This document shows, piece by piece, positions 44,216-56,836 of a DNA stretch of 64,000 bases. This DNA comes from Iris pallida (taxonomy: Eukaryota > Streptophyta > Magnoliopsida > Asparagales > Iridaceae). The stretch covers positions 1,159,675-1,223,674 of the forward strand of contig JANAVB010016200.1 in the NCBI GenBank assembly GCA_029216955.1, read 5' to 3'. The notes under the pieces were generated by a model. It was not told where the DNA came from. It saw nothing but the letters and a program-made list of their open reading frames with translations, and did no database searches. Both the position numbers and the translations under genes were made by a program. How positions within the stretch are numbered: position 1 is the stretch's first letter; each line of letters starts with the position of its first letter.

Positions 44216-46983
44216 TACTAAATAATTTTTTTTGAATGTTTTACAAAAATAAAATAAAATAGGTAGTATATTAATACATTTGTATATATAGGTGTATTTA
44301 TTATATAGGGTTTTATATATATAAATTATGAATGTAAATTATATTTTAGATATTTATTGATGGTTAGAAATATTTTAAAAGAATTATTAGATATAAATTC
44401 TTTCTCTTGATGTTATTAGGATTTATTAGGAATATAAGTAAATATGGTGATAAGAGTAAATTAATACTTTCTATCCTAAATCATATTACTGAGTATAATT
44501 AAACCTAAATTAAGCACCCTAGTAATCCTAAACTTGTCATGTGAGCCGAGTATCTTAAGGATATGCATGAATCTTGCATATTATACTAGCATACAGTCAG
44601 CTAGCAGATTCTCATATCCAAAGTTATTAGCCTCCATCTCATCTCTTCCTCTCCAACTCCCTTATTAAAACTATAGGCGCGATCCCTCATCGTTTTTCTA
44701 CCGACTACAGCAGACTCCACGACAAGCCAGGCCTCTGCCTTACCGCAGTTTGGAGATCGCACGAGCTCTTGCCAGAACTCGTCTTGAGTCTACAATGCGA
44801 CCTCATCAAAACCTTCCTAGGTCGGCTCGACATCAGCCTTAACGTTGCCCAGATCCGCCGATACTGTCGGTCGACCCCATGTTTGCGCTGTCACGGCTAC
44901 CCGACAATGCTGTTACAGCTACCCGACAACGACACCGGCGGATGTGAGCACCACAACATAGCACGCCAAACCACCCCCGACCTTTGTGTGCACCCCGAAC
45001 CCTCCTGTCCATCGTCGTCGATCGTGGGAGACCGTCGTAGGCCGCCTGGGACGCGCGGCAACAACAGCTGCAGAGGAGACAGCAGCAGCAGCAATCATCA
45101 CATGGTACAACTTTGAACTCTAAATTCTCCCTAAACACTCGATCAAATCTAGATCTGTAAATTCTTATATGCAGCCTATATAACCCCCTAGGAACCCTTT
45201 TAACTAATTTTAATATAATTAGATTTGATGGGGCATTAAATCAAACCAAATATCGACGAAAACTGTTCGAAGAAGAACAATTTTATAGGTTCAACCCCCT
45301 GTTTTAGAAGAAGGATTTTGGACAGGATTTTAAGAATATTCGAAATACAATTAAACAGAGTTCGAGTCAATCTATAGGACACCAAAACCCTCTTTGTAGA
45401 ATTTGATTTCGTCGTCCATACATCGAGGAATCTGATTTCAAAGATTAGAAAAAATTGTGTTCAAAACAGTTAAAATTTAATAATTTTTTTCGATACGGCA
45501 TGCGCCCCGACTAACCGAGCGATGTGGTCGCAACCGATGAGCATCGAAAGACGCATATGGATGTTGTCGACGTGTGGGATTTGACAAAACTTAATTTCGT
45601 TGTTCGTGTGCGATGAAATCGAGGCGTATCCGTCGATATACCCCGAATCGGCCCCCTTTGCAAACCAGCCCATAACTTTGTGCACATTCGTCATTATTTT
45701 CCTGGTCCTGTATGCCAGGTTTGGTCCGATTCTAAGAAGGTCGACCGGAACGCTATTTTGGCGGGCTCGCGACCCGATCCAACGGGCAAATTTGTGCACG
45801 GTCTGATGAAATCCAACTTTCGACATACTGTTGGGTTCATCTCGTGAACCAGACACATACATGTAGACATATAGTTTGACAACTTTTGAGACCGTAGGTA
45901 CTAACACACTTTTTGGTGCAAAGCGGGTCCAACGACGGACATCATATTGACCCGAAATTATGATTTTGCCCTTGTGTCCAGAATTGGACTTTTGGGTAGG
46001 CATTCTTAGATATTTTTTATACCAAATGTATTGGTAATGTCTGTTTCAGCATCCGGAGATTGTTTGCGAGTTGACTTTTGTATGGCACACTGAGTGGTTG
46101 ATATTATTCGGTTTCACCAGTAAAGGACCCAGGCGTGTACATTTGTTGTTTATTTTCGATATTGTTAATTACTATATCTTATTGTTAGTCATTTTATTTT
46201 TGATTTTTGTCTCTCTTTCATATCTTATCATGTTCTTACCAGTAGTGTAGGGAAGGGGAAGTACCAAGTAGATGTGTGATCTGACCGTAGACATTGTTTA
46301 TTTTCTGCAAGTAGACCTCGTAGACATTGTTTATTTTCTACAAGTAGACCTCGTAATTATTATTTATTTTCTGCAAGTAGACCTCGTAGATATTGTTTAT
46401 TTTCATGCAAGTAGACCTCGTATACCTCGCTGTGTAGTATCCCAGACCGATCACACATCGAAAGGAGTACTTCAACACACTTAGATTGCTTTGTTCCTCA
46501 TTCCACTCTTTTATATGTCTCGTACATTTTCCTATCTATAGTTCAGTGTATTGCCATGTTATAGTAGATTCTCTCATCAAGTATTTTATGGCTAACCTAT
46601 GTTTTATAGTCGTTATCATATATTGGAACTGCATTCAATGAATTGTACTCGTTCTATTCCTGACTGGAAACCATCATTTTTTTGGTTGATAGCGATTACT
46701 CTTAGCCATGGGGATATATGGGTGTACTTACAGGCCAAGACCTAGATATTAGCTAGATAGATGAGTTGTAGTCATTTTCAATAATTGTAAGAGTTTATAT
46801 TTTTCTTCAAATATAAAACTTGTGAATATTGTAAGTTTAATTTAATTATTGTGAATGAGAAGAAAGTTATTATTTTATGTGACTTGACCATCATGGCCTT
46901 GACAGCGTTCTACCGTCGACACTGTGGCGTAGGCTAGTTTGGACACGCACTCGTATCCCAAAAAGCGGGTACGGGTCGTGACA
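44216..46983 (+). mobile_element. LTR of gypsy element C (start uncertain)
   Basis: Ends CGGGTACGGGTCGTGACA at 46983 with the family's terminal ACCGTCGACACTGTGGCGTA module; the last kilobase resembles the solo LTR at 47290-51459 (CCTGACTGGA, AGCGATTACTCTTAGC, GGGTGTACTTACAGG-like phrases). The left limit is not defined because the start lies at or beyond the chimeric junction. Short internal repeats TAGACCTCGTAGA(T/C)ATTGTTTATTTTC occur at 46295-46405. The 177-codon open frame on the opposite strand (45470-46003) is not recognised and is probably fortuitous. Confidence 0.6.
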
Positions 46984-47289
46984 AGTCTTTGTGGTGGCCC
47001 ATGCAGGTCTATTTTTGTAAATCATACGAACTCGTGATAGTACTTAAGATAATCGTACTATTGCGAGCCTGCGACTAGGAAATGCTCATTCACAAGTTAG
47101 GGTTAATTTGATTTAAGAGAATGACTAGGACTAGGAGTCCCTTATTCAAATTGACCGTTGGGTAGTTAAGGTTGTTATATAGGCCATGCAATTTAGATAA
47201 TGAGTTATTAAATTTAGATAACTTGACAGATCTCCATAGTACACTATTACATTTTGATATGATGACATGATCCAATATGGATAGACTAT
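46984..47289 (+). other. Leader of element C with tRNA-Ile-type primer-binding site
   Basis: TGGTGGCCCATGCAGGTC at 46992-47009 starts 8 nt after the LTR, identical to that of element E. Then come GAACTCGTGATAGTACTTAAG and GCGAGCCTGCGACTAGGAAA, as in the E and D leaders. The solo LTR inserted at 47290 (TSD ACTAT) interrupts this leader; any gag beyond 51465 is not recognisable. Confidence 0.75.
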
Positions 47290-50200
47290 TGTAAGCCCTT
47301 GACCCGAATTTTTCTATTTAAATTTTTATTATTATTATTATTTTTCCTTTGCTGAATAATTAGCTAAAAAGCCTTGGACAGATATTAATAGAAATAGTTG
47401 CTTAGTAGAATATCACTAAATAACACTTGGATGTAAAGAAAGGTAGTAGAGAGGAGTTTTTCCCAAATATCAATTTAAGAAGGGCTTTTATGCAAACCCT
47501 TAGAGTTTAAATCTCAAACGGCCACGAATTCAAATATTTGAGGAAGAGAGAGAGCTGGATACGAATCCTGATCGGATAGGGATCGAGGATTTGAACCTCA
47601 ATCCCTTCGACCTATCCCAATTTCTGGTATAAATTTAAGGATCGACCAACCTGGCCAGTCCCCAAACCCTAGAATTCCCCTGCCGCACCTTCCTGACTCT
47701 GCATCGAGGAACTGTTCGAAGTCTGGAAGTAAGGCCAATTTTTGACAGGTAACCCTCATCCACACGAATTGATTTCATTAGAATTTATCTATCCTTAAGC
47801 TTGCTAACGCCATTGTACTCAGCACGAGTTGAGAGGGGTAAGTGTTTGATTTAATGACCAATAAGGGACTTACGGGAAGTACTCAAGTATCGAGCACAGG
47901 GTGTTTGAGAGTTCCTGTTGAATGTAAACAAATATGAATAGAGGATAGGTGTAGTTGCAATGACTGCAGATGACAAAGGATACTTGTACACCAGGGCCCA
48001 GGTATGGTACATGGGGAGCAGTCATCCTAGGTACCAAGCCATAAGCCACCCAGTCAAGCCAGGGATGGAGGGGGTTAGTTGTGAACAGGTGATGTCCATA
48101 GCCTTGTGTGTGTGCCAATGTTCGTACCAGTGTGTGCATGTAGGGAAATAGTATATCAGGTTACCTGCATATGGCAAGGATCAATGCATCTCAAATAAGG
48201 ATAGTCAAATGATGGCCTTAACAGGAGTCCTTATAAACTACCCTATATAGCTGTGTATGTAAACCCAGTGTGGGACTGTGCATCAAATCTTTAGAACCCC
48301 ACCTATGAGGCTGTGATGGCTAGTAGATTTTACCATCACATGTGTATCAAGTTGTAGATTCAGAAGTGTCAACCGTATCATCTCCAAATAGAAAAGGAAG
48401 ATACATGGTCGGGCTGTAGCAACAATGGTACAAAGAATAGGCTGACTTATAGGGGAGAACCGAATATCATTGTAGATGGTAAGAATTGTAGGGAGATTAC
48501 CTACAGTTGGTACCCTGCGTTGGTTTTAGGCATAAGGATACCCATTTCCAGGTCATATAGCAGCCATTAGTTGTCAGTGGCATACATTGACACCTGTCCT
48601 GACTTGAACAATTAACCTACTCTACTGATTGATACTCATGTTTAAGGAGTTAATTGGAATATGGACAGGATTTCATTATACCAAACAATGAGTTATGTCC
48701 AAACTCCATCCTTGACCCAGTTTCCAGAGCCTCAATATTTTAATGCCCTACACCATAAGATCTTTCACATGTTTGATGCTCACATTGGAGTGTCCTGCAC
48801 ACCATACGTGTTGTTCAGTTCCATATACCCTTCCTGCTCAAATATAGGACCAGCCTTATCAATGATGTACAACATATTGTATCAGTAGAGGGAGGAGAGA
48901 TGAACACATGTTGTTGGCTATACATATATATGCATGATATATATACCATAGAGTGCTATGTATAGATATTCCTATAGGGCAGTTGTGGAACCAACCTGGG
49001 TCACAGTGTTGAAGCCAACCAAGATTGGTTAATACTCTAAAAACCAGCCTCTGTATCACATGTAACAGTCCCAAACTGGGAGCATGTGTGCAATCCTATG
49101 GACCTGTTCCTTTTCAGTCATTGGTCAGTTGATATCTGTGGTGCCAGGTATTATAGGGTGCATGGATGCATACCTATAGCCTTGTTCTGCCCTGTCCCTA
49201 ACCATTTGTATGTTCTACTTTTCACAAATAGTGTTGTGACAGGCAGGAACACCCTTACAACCTCTGTATTCTCATATCAAGAGAAGATGGGGGGGTCCTT
49301 ATCAGACTTAGGAGTATAAATTGGTGTATAAAGAGGTCAGGTTCACTTGATTCAATCACACATATAGATATTGGTCACTAGAGTTGTGCACAGTCTACAT
49401 ACCATATGTGGATACTCTGGTACAGTAGTTGGTCTACAAGTTAGTAGGCAAGCCTAGTCTAAAAGGAGGAAACATGTAGGGGTACCTGGCGTGAAAGATG
49501 GATAAGATACCTGTAATACAGTTGTCAAATCTGAAGGAGGGATTAGAAACAACATTGGACATTGGTTTCAGGTACCTACCATTAGGATACCTGTGATTCA
49601 GTGGCCTCGATCTCGAGTAAGTATACATTTAAATCTTGATTGTAGTATACTGCTGTTCTCTTTCCCTGCTGTTTGTCAGTATCTTTTGATGGATTTAGGC
49701 TCTTGTATTTACCAGATGCACTCCATAAAATGCAGTGACACTCGGCTAGCCTATTTGAAGTACAGTTATAATTAGCATCTCAACCCAGTCCTTAACCTTT
49801 GAATAGGTAAAACAGTCCCTGCTAGTCTTAGTCAAACTTTTGAACCAGGTAGGGCCTTTAATCTGATGTCCTGTCCAACATATTTTGATCAATCCACAAG
49901 TGGACATGGGTGCAGGCCAAGATATGCCCAGACCATGTTTAATTCCAGTAGCACTCTCAGAGCCGTATAGAATGAGTACACAGATCACGTTTACCTTGAC
50001 TTGTCTTTGTTCTGTCCTACCCTCTCAGTAAAAGCTTGATGTTTAAATTATGCATTAGAAGCCATTACACATATAGTACTATACTGTGGTCAATATACAC
50101 AGAGTTGGTTGCCATTGGTCAAGACAGGTATGAACATGAGGAGATATATGTTGAAAACAAATTGCCTTTGACAGCAATAACAACCTTAGACAAGAGCAAA

Positions 50201-51459
50201 CAGTATATACTACTCTGCAATAGCCAAGGAAGGTTTGCCTACCACACACTACATGTAACAGTAGGGTAAGCCATAATCAGTGCCAGGGGATGGACTGAGT
50301 ACTAGTTTCCTGCTATAGTTATAATAGTTGGAGGCTGGTCTGGAAGAAATAGTGTCATAGAGTCATACAACCTATGTGTGTGGTGTGTTAGAGTAAAGTG
50401 TAATTATCAGAAGTTATGTTATGCCACACTTTGAGCTACATGTCAAGGAAGTATCAAGAGGAGTAGAGTTGAGTATAGGATCCTAGAGCCAATTTAGGGA
50501 AGGATGTTGTAACCAGTATTTTTTTAATTAAAGAGCTTGAGTGAATACAAAGGCAGTCCCAACACAGAACTTAACACGACCATGACTAGCCAAATACCCA
50601 AACCCTCCTTAAGAACCAACCTAGGTAACTAAACAAATGAATATATAGACTAGTGTTACCTTTGATGTATATTGACAGTAGGTGTATGTTACAAACAGGT
50701 CACTTGGACTCCAACTCAACATTAAGTTGGTATTCGCAGCTCGAGACGACAGGCAAGTGCACTTTCTGATTGCTTTTTGATTCATAGTAGTCTTTTCATT
50801 TTATGTCTATACATATATCTTGCTGCTTGTTGACACACTCGTCACAAGGAGTAGTCGGGAGGGAAAATATCTTAGTAAACATGTGAACTACCCAGAACTT
50901 TCCCATGAGTCTATTCTTGAACGATAGCAGCTGCACACGACACGTGCAGTGAGCCGTATTTACCCCCTAGCCGTTCACATGTTGAAACAGATATTTCACA
51001 CCACCTAGATAGATGTCTTTTATTAGTTTTTTCTTGTTTACTTCGCTATCGTGCTATGTCGTCAATTTTCTTACTAGCTTTCATATCTCATATGCTATTT
51101 TCATGTCTTGTTAATTCTATTGTGTTTTGCATTGCCGTCGGTTTGTGTACTTGTTTCAATCCTGACTGGATAACCAACATTTTTCAGGTTTAGCCGCTAT
51201 CACTCTTAGCACTGGGGAAGACTTGGGTATGCTGAAGACAACCTAGAAATATAAAGCAATTGTATCAATTTCATTAATTGTAAATCTTCTACTTTCTTTA
51301 ATTATAAAGGTTGTAATAAATGTAGAATTGTGAATGAGCAACGAATGTGTATTTTGAGCATTTCTTTCTTGCGGGCTTGACAGCGTTCTACCGCCGACTC
51401 TGCGGTGTAGGCTGGCTTGGACACGTCTCGTATCCGAAAAACGGGTGCGGGTCGTGACA
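47290..51459 (+). mobile_element. Solo LTR, 4.2 kb, TSD ACTAT
   Basis: Starts TGTAAGCCCTTGACCCG and ends GGGTGCGGGTCGTGACA. ACTAT flanks both ends (47285-47289 and 51460-51464). The last 0.8 kb matches the end of LTR C, including CAGCGTTCTACCGCCGACTC and GCGGTGTAGGCTGG. The unusual length is due to a CpG-poor block at about 47900-50560 that looks unlike the rest of the LTR. Short frames inside are not genes. Confidence 0.85.
47900..50560. other. CpG-depleted block inside the solo LTR
   Basis: About 2.6 kb at ordinary GC content but with only about a dozen CpG dinucleotides by my count, while TpG and CpA are plentiful and CAG/CTG sites persist. The flanking LTR parts are rich in CpG, so the change is sharp. 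No gene, repeat or terminal structure is recognised; phrases such as GGTACC, CAGGTA and TACCTG recur. Confidence 0.6.
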
Positions 51460-51464
51460 ACTAT

Positions 51465-53100
51465 TCACTTGGTAAGTTAGGCCTTTCTAGAATTAATGCT
51501 CTAACCTTGAAAAATTGTTCAATTCTTTTTCTTTTTGCCCTCTTTAGATATAATTCTCATATTATAAGTCTGAATTTCCTATTTAATTCCCATTTTGCCA
51601 TAAGGAATTATTTTTATAATTTCTGATTCTGTTATCCATATAGGAACCTCGAGTTAGTTTCGATTCAAAGTTTGTCCTCAATCATTTGAATACACATGAA
51701 ATAGATATTAGAATGTTTGTACTTCTCTTGTCTTCAATTAATTCCTCTCTGTTTAATCTTTTATTTTTAAGGATTGTAGAACAGATACTTACGCTTCTTC
51801 CATCTTGATCACCCTGAAATTGGTTCGAGTTTTCTTTCCGGTCTAAGTCGTATCACTTATTTGTTTCCATAAGAAATTTATTTTCTAAAAAGTCAATATT
51901 ATATTTTCCCCATTGACTTTTGAGCCTAACATGACCCAGTTATCCATCTAGTAATCCCGAGTCAGTTTTGTTTTATGTTGTCCTTCAATCCTTGAGTATG
52001 ACAGCAATAGAGAATTGGAAATTTTATTTCGGTCGTTCTCCTGGTCGATCGCTTAGTTTTCAAAATTGATACCTAATCGACCATTCGATTTTCAAAATGG
52101 ATACTTTCACTTCAAGGACAGATACTTACGCTTTCTATCAAATTCAACTTATTTAAATTTCTAGAAGCTCCTTTGAATTTTACGGATATAGTTGGAAGAA
52201 TGTTCGTTGACTCATAATGGCAGGACAGCAGCGCACTGTCGTAATTTATTTGAATTATAGAGACTGTTGGTTCACTGTAGCCAGCAGCGCACTGGCGAGG
52301 CACGACCCTTAGAGTTGAAATTATTTCAAGGAAACGTAGGTTATCGAATATTGCTAAAGCTATGTCTTAGTGGTCCTCTTTGATCTTAGTTACCCTTGTG
52401 TCAATATTGGATAGAGTTAATAAATATCCGATATTGTATCATATTTGAGTCACGAAACCAAGGATTTACTACAGCCAGATGTACATTGGCAAGAGATAAA
52501 TTCTGGGTAAAATGACTTCAGACATGATTACAGTTTTCAGATACTATAAAGGGTAGGAAAATGTCCTGTATGTCCCATTAATTCAAATCCAATACTAGTA
52601 GAATTTCTATAAGTTGGGTACCATGCCTCCCAACCTAGTATTTCATTGTCCTTGTAATCTATTAACGAGGTAATTGACTGATACAAATAGGTTTACCTAG
52701 AATATAGAGTTTAGAGGTCCATAACCCATTGGTCGACCAAGTCCTTAGATAAGAAGACTAGTAGGACAACCATAGAGGCACCAACCCCGGACGAGTCTTA
52801 GATTTTGATAAACTTGGACTACTTGTTTCTTTCAATCACAAATCTCACGTACTTATATTTTGGACTATCTTGACTAACGCCGCTATTATAGCCTAGTTTT
52901 GCAAGCTTATTCTTTATCGAGCTTGTTCAGGACGTATGTCTATTGGGGACGCCCACTAACATATTGTCTAATTAGAATCGGTGTATTATAGTTTGATCAA
53001 CCTTCGTGCACATGGTTCGCTCTTCATATGATTAACCTACGTGGATTGAGATATAGATGTCTTTAGGATCTCATCCGCAACTACCTTGAAAACCTTAGTG
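51465..53100. other. No gene recognised; likely decayed gypsy sequence
   Basis: It lies between the solo LTR and the RNase H of the Tat-like relic. ACAGATACTTACGCTT occurs twice (51780 and 52119) and CAGCGCACTG twice (52227 and 52284). No integrase domain could be read on the minus strand, where one would be expected downstream of RNase H. Confidence 0.4.
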
Positions 53101-53667
53101 CTAGATAGAGTTTTCTTCGACAATGTTGGATTCCAGCACCTCATCCGGAATATCCTCATAGAGTTTGGATGACTTCGGTATTGGGTGTGCAGCTAGGAAG
53201 TCTGCTAATATTTGTCCTTTGACAGCTTTTTGTGGAATAAATACCATACCGTAAGGTGTCAATAGCATTGCCCACGTAGCTAATCGAGAGTTTAGCACAT
53301 CCAATTTTGTCATGAGGACCCTGAGCGGATTGATTCGGGATATGACATGGATCGTTTGACTTGACACATAGTGGCAAGTCTTCTGAATGGCAAGTACCAG
53401 AGATAAGCACTCATTCTCGACGGGGTTGTACCGGTGTTCGGCCCCAATCATTGTCCTACTTAGATAGTATATGGCTTGATCATGGCCCACGTCATTGTTC
53501 TGGGTCAGCAAGGCGCCAAGAGCGTGATCCATTGCACGGACATAGAGTAGAAATAGGTTACCCACTACCGGAGCTACAAGTACTGGCGGATTTGTGAGAT
53601 AGGCCTTGATGCCGTCAAATGCCTTTTGACACTCTTTAGTCCAAACAAAGGAAACTCCCTTCCTCAT
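53101..53667 (-). pseudogene. Tat-like gypsy RNase H fragment
   Basis: 188 open codons: FVWTKECQKAFDGIKAYLTN, PVLVAPVVGNLFLLYV, ALGALLTQNN, AIYYLSRTMIGAEHRYNPVE and KGQILADFLAAHPIP are the standard landmarks of the RT thumb and RNase H of Tat-type elements. The catalytic Asp of the LYVRAMDHALG motif is kept, as is the Glu of RYNPVE. It is a fragment: the connected RT upstream is in other frames. Confidence 0.85.
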
Positions 53668-53829
53668 GAGTTTGGTGAAGGGTTGGCACCGTCCAGAAAT
53701 GTTTGCTATAAACCTTCTGATGTACGCGAGGTGTCCCTGTAGGCCTCGAAGTTCTCTCAGATTCTTCGAAGGGCTTATGTCCAGGATAGCTCTGGTTTTT
53801 TTAGGGTCGACATGGATACCCTTCGCGGT

Positions 53830-54440
53830 GATGATGAAACCTAAGAATTTGTCGCTGGAACCCAGATGAAGGATTTAGCTGGGTTCATATTGAGCTGATA
53901 TGCCCGCATGAGATCAAAGACTGTCCTCAGTTGCAGGTGATCATCTCGTAGGCAACTTTTGACAGTGATGCTCATAGCTCGCTGGTATGTTGTACCCGCA
54001 TAGCTCGCTGGTATATTGAGAAAGGTGGTGCTCATAGTTCGCTGGTATGTTGCACCCGCATTCTTCAAGCCAAAGGGCGTTACTATGTAGCAGTAAACCC
54101 CTTTGGAGTTCTGAATGATGTATGCTTCTCGTTGTCTGGGAACATCTTGGTCTGGTTGTAGCCCGAATACCTGTCCATGAAGGACATGCGTTCAAAGCCA
54201 CATGTGTTGTCGATCATCACGTCGATGATAGGAAGGAGAAACTCATCTTTCGGCAAGTGGAGTTGAGGTCCCTAAAGTCGATGCAGACTCGAATATTTCC
54301 GTTCTTTTTAGTAACAGGAACAATGTTGGCTACCCAGTCGGACTTCTATTTTTTACGGATAAACCCACTGATTATGAGTTTGTCTACTTTCTTCTCAATA
54401 GCGTCCATGATATTTGGGTGGAAGCGTCCCGGTTACTGCT
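53830..54440 (-). pseudogene. Tat-like gypsy reverse transcriptase, broken
   Basis: Minus frames read DAIEKKVDKLIISGFIRKK, then SDWVANIVPVTKKNGNIRVC, IDFRDLN, a frame change, FERMSFMDRYSG, then LKNAGATYQR, and QLNMNPAKSFI. The FMD(G/R)YSG Asp is visible; the YVDD motif is not found. The LKNAGATYQR segment is triplicated (53965-54060). Stops and frameshifts show long decay. Confidence 0.75.
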
Positions 54441-54731
54441 TAATAGGTTTGGCGTTGGGTGAAATGTTAAGTCGGTGCATCGTGACTTACGGGTCAGAAC
54501 CCGGCATGTCTTCATAGCTTATGACAAAGACGTCAATGTATTCCCTGATAAGTCAGACCAAGGATTCACGATCATTCCCTGTCAAGCTATTGCTGATGAA
54601 AATGGGTTTGGGCGAGGATTCATCCCCTAAGTCGATTTGCTCGACTTTATCTTTGGTAGGAGGCTCTCATTGTGTAAACGAGATTCCCATTGTGTTTCCA
54701 GACGTTGAGCCCAATATTCTTCTTCAAAGAA

Positions 54732-55139
54732 TTATAACGTTTGATCGTCATCTTCTTCGAGAGGGTGTGCGGATGTCATATTGACTGACAACACTCTCTT
54801 GAAGATTGGGCCAATGCTGGTGTCAGAAGTCCAAGTAGAGGCTTCGGATGAGTAAAAATTTACCATAGCTTCCTCCTCTAAACTTTCTAAGGTCGTTGTA
54901 GGTCTTATGTAACCTACCCTCCATCGAGTGCGGTGATAGTAGTCTTGAGGCTTCCCTTTTGGAACCGAAAGTCGTGGGAAAAGACGTTGACATTTCCTGT
55001 AATTCAGGCCTTTGTCGCTTTTCAAGTCGTAACCCATTTTCTGGATGAGATACTTTGCTTGGTTAGTGTAGCGGTAGATTTGCATTCTACCGTTATCGGG
55101 TTCTGGTTCGACTGTAGGGAGATCTTGATGACGTTCCAC
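54732..55139 (-). pseudogene. Gypsy pol linker fragment
   Basis: 135 open codons with YRYTNQAKYLIQKMGYDL, LSVPKGKPQDYYHRTRWRVG, RPTTTLESLEEEAMVNFY. Phrases such as MGYDL near the start of the RT linker are typical of Tat-type polyproteins between protease and RT; this assignment is weaker than for the RT. The acidic tail EEDDDQTL joins towards the RT part. Confidence 0.55.
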
Positions 55140-55262
55140 TTTGCCGAAGATGATGGGTTTTTCATCCTTGTTTCGAGACGGAACTATATAACAGACTCCT
55201 CAATACGGGATGACCCGATTAACATTGTTTACAGTCATTATTTGTGCTTGTAACGATACTAA

Positions 55263-56322
55263 TGTAGGAACAAATTGTAAAGCACAACACTCTAGAGGGA
55301 GGATGAATAGAGTAGGCAGCAGAATTTAGCTAATTAAAAATATTAGCAACAAGATCACAAATAATATATCATGAGTAAGTAAAAATTAGAGATCAGAAAG
55401 CAAACGCAAACACGGCGATGTATACTGGTTTTCCTCTTGTGAGGACTATTCCAGTCGGAAGAACTTTAGCTTTCAGTTGAAACCACTATGGAAAAGTACC
55501 GCAAGTTTTCATCCGAAGTCCTTGCAACTTCTACAACGCGAGCTTTGATCCGAAGTACTCGACCAACTTCAATCGTGAAGCGTCTTTCTTCTACCAAGCC
55601 TCTGATTACAATCTCTCTAAAATTTCTAGACCGTACCGTACTGGCAAATCAACTAGAGGATTGTAACTGGCTTGGAATTTAAAAATAAAAGAGCTTAGAA
55701 TACTTTGGAAGACGTATTAAGCTTAGAGAGAAGAGAGAAGAGAGGTGTGTTGAAATGAGTGAAATTCTTCTCTATTTATAGATTTTCCAAAGTCAGAATT
55801 TAGGCAGAATTCGAATAGAATTCTTTGAGAGAATCTCGGCAAATAGCTTTTGTATCCGTAATAGTAGGATGACCAAGTTCAAAATCCAACGGCACCAAAC
55901 GAACTCGGGGCGAGTTCGGACTGAACTCGGGGCGAGTTCGGACTGAACTCGTGTCGAACTCTGTTGGTGACCAGAGTTTAATTTTTGGGAATTTTGTAAA
56001 TCAGATTTTGAGTTTTGGGCTTTTGAATATTTTTTTAGCAGTTTGGAGCTTTTTGTAAAATGGGCTATTTTCAAAATATAGGATACTATAAAAACATTTT
56101 AGGGTATCCTATTTTCCAGTGCGGCTCGGTGTACAAAGTGTTCCTAGACTCAATAAATATCAAAATTTTATTGAATGTAGAATTACATACTCATGTGGCA
56201 AAACAGCTTCAGTCTTGAACAGAGTGGTAGAAGTTCTCAGCAATCGTCCAAGTAGCCCTTATATCGAGATACTGTTAGATCAATTAGTAAAATCAGGTTT
56301 GACCAAGACCAATGTGCCAACA
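55263..56322 (-). repeat. 3' LTR of copia element B (1060 bp)
   Basis: On the minus strand it starts TGTTGGCACATTGGTC and ends GTTCCTACA; TG...CA ends are kept. The antisense phrase CACAACACTCTAGAGGGAGG near its end is common to plant copia LTRs. At 55903-55970 it holds a GAACTCGG/CGAGTTCGG tract like that in the solo LTR at 21098. Short frames inside are not genes. Confidence 0.85.
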
Positions 56323-56339
56323 ATCTTCCCCATTTTGAT
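56323..56339 (-). other. Polypurine tract of copia element B
   Basis: ATCAAAATGGGGAAGAT on the minus strand, directly before the LTR start TGTTGGCACA. This is the classic copia PPT and fixes the LTR border. Confidence 0.9.
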
Positions 56340-56836
56340 AATTGACAAATCTTGACCGATATAACATCTCGTTCTTTTGATTTGACAAAAATTAAAATTG
56401 TAATGCTTGTTCAACTTGTATGGTACTGTATTCTAAAAGAAATTCTTGTATCCTACATAAGATGTTAGATCTATTTTCTCTCCCGTTGTCACTTAGCAAA
56501 ATAATTACAAAGAGTGAAGCTCCCCCGCAAGTCATGCATAAAAAATAAACGTTGAAGAAATACAAGAAAATTGAAGAAAAAAATATGTATTTCACAGGCA
56601 GTTTATATGTAAAAGCATAAGGTAGAAGAAATAATGCTACGCATAAACATAAAGAACAGTACAAACTGAAAATAGAAAAGCATACTAATAAGAGCATAAT
56701 AGAAGTTACAAAATATATCAATCTCAGTGCTAAAAAAAATAAAGTGCTAGCTTGGAATGTCGGAGCATTTCCAAGTAAACATAGACTATAAAAAGTCTAA
56801 CTAGATAACATCTAGACAAAATACATCACATCTAGA

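Larger units (their letters stand above)
53101..55139 (-). mobile_element. Tat-like Ty3/gypsy pol relic
   Basis: Minus-strand order: a pre-RT linker (55139 to 54732), reverse transcriptase (about 54430 to 53830), RNase H (53667 to 53101). RT before RNase H with the KGQILADFLAAHP motif indicates the Tat-type gypsy branch. No LTR, gag or integrase was found. It is bounded on the right by the 3' LTR of copia B at 55263, which inserted into or next to it. Confidence 0.8.

Noticed and set aside
45470..46003. 177-codon open frame on the minus strand
   Set aside because: Antisense within LTR C; no recognisable domain, and its neighbours in related LTRs do not preserve it as far as can be seen.
55055..55125. 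tRNA-like stretch (TTAGTGTAGCGGTAGA...GGTTCGACT)
   Set aside because: The arms do not form a full acceptor stem, and the bases are part of the gypsy linker reading frame on the other strand.
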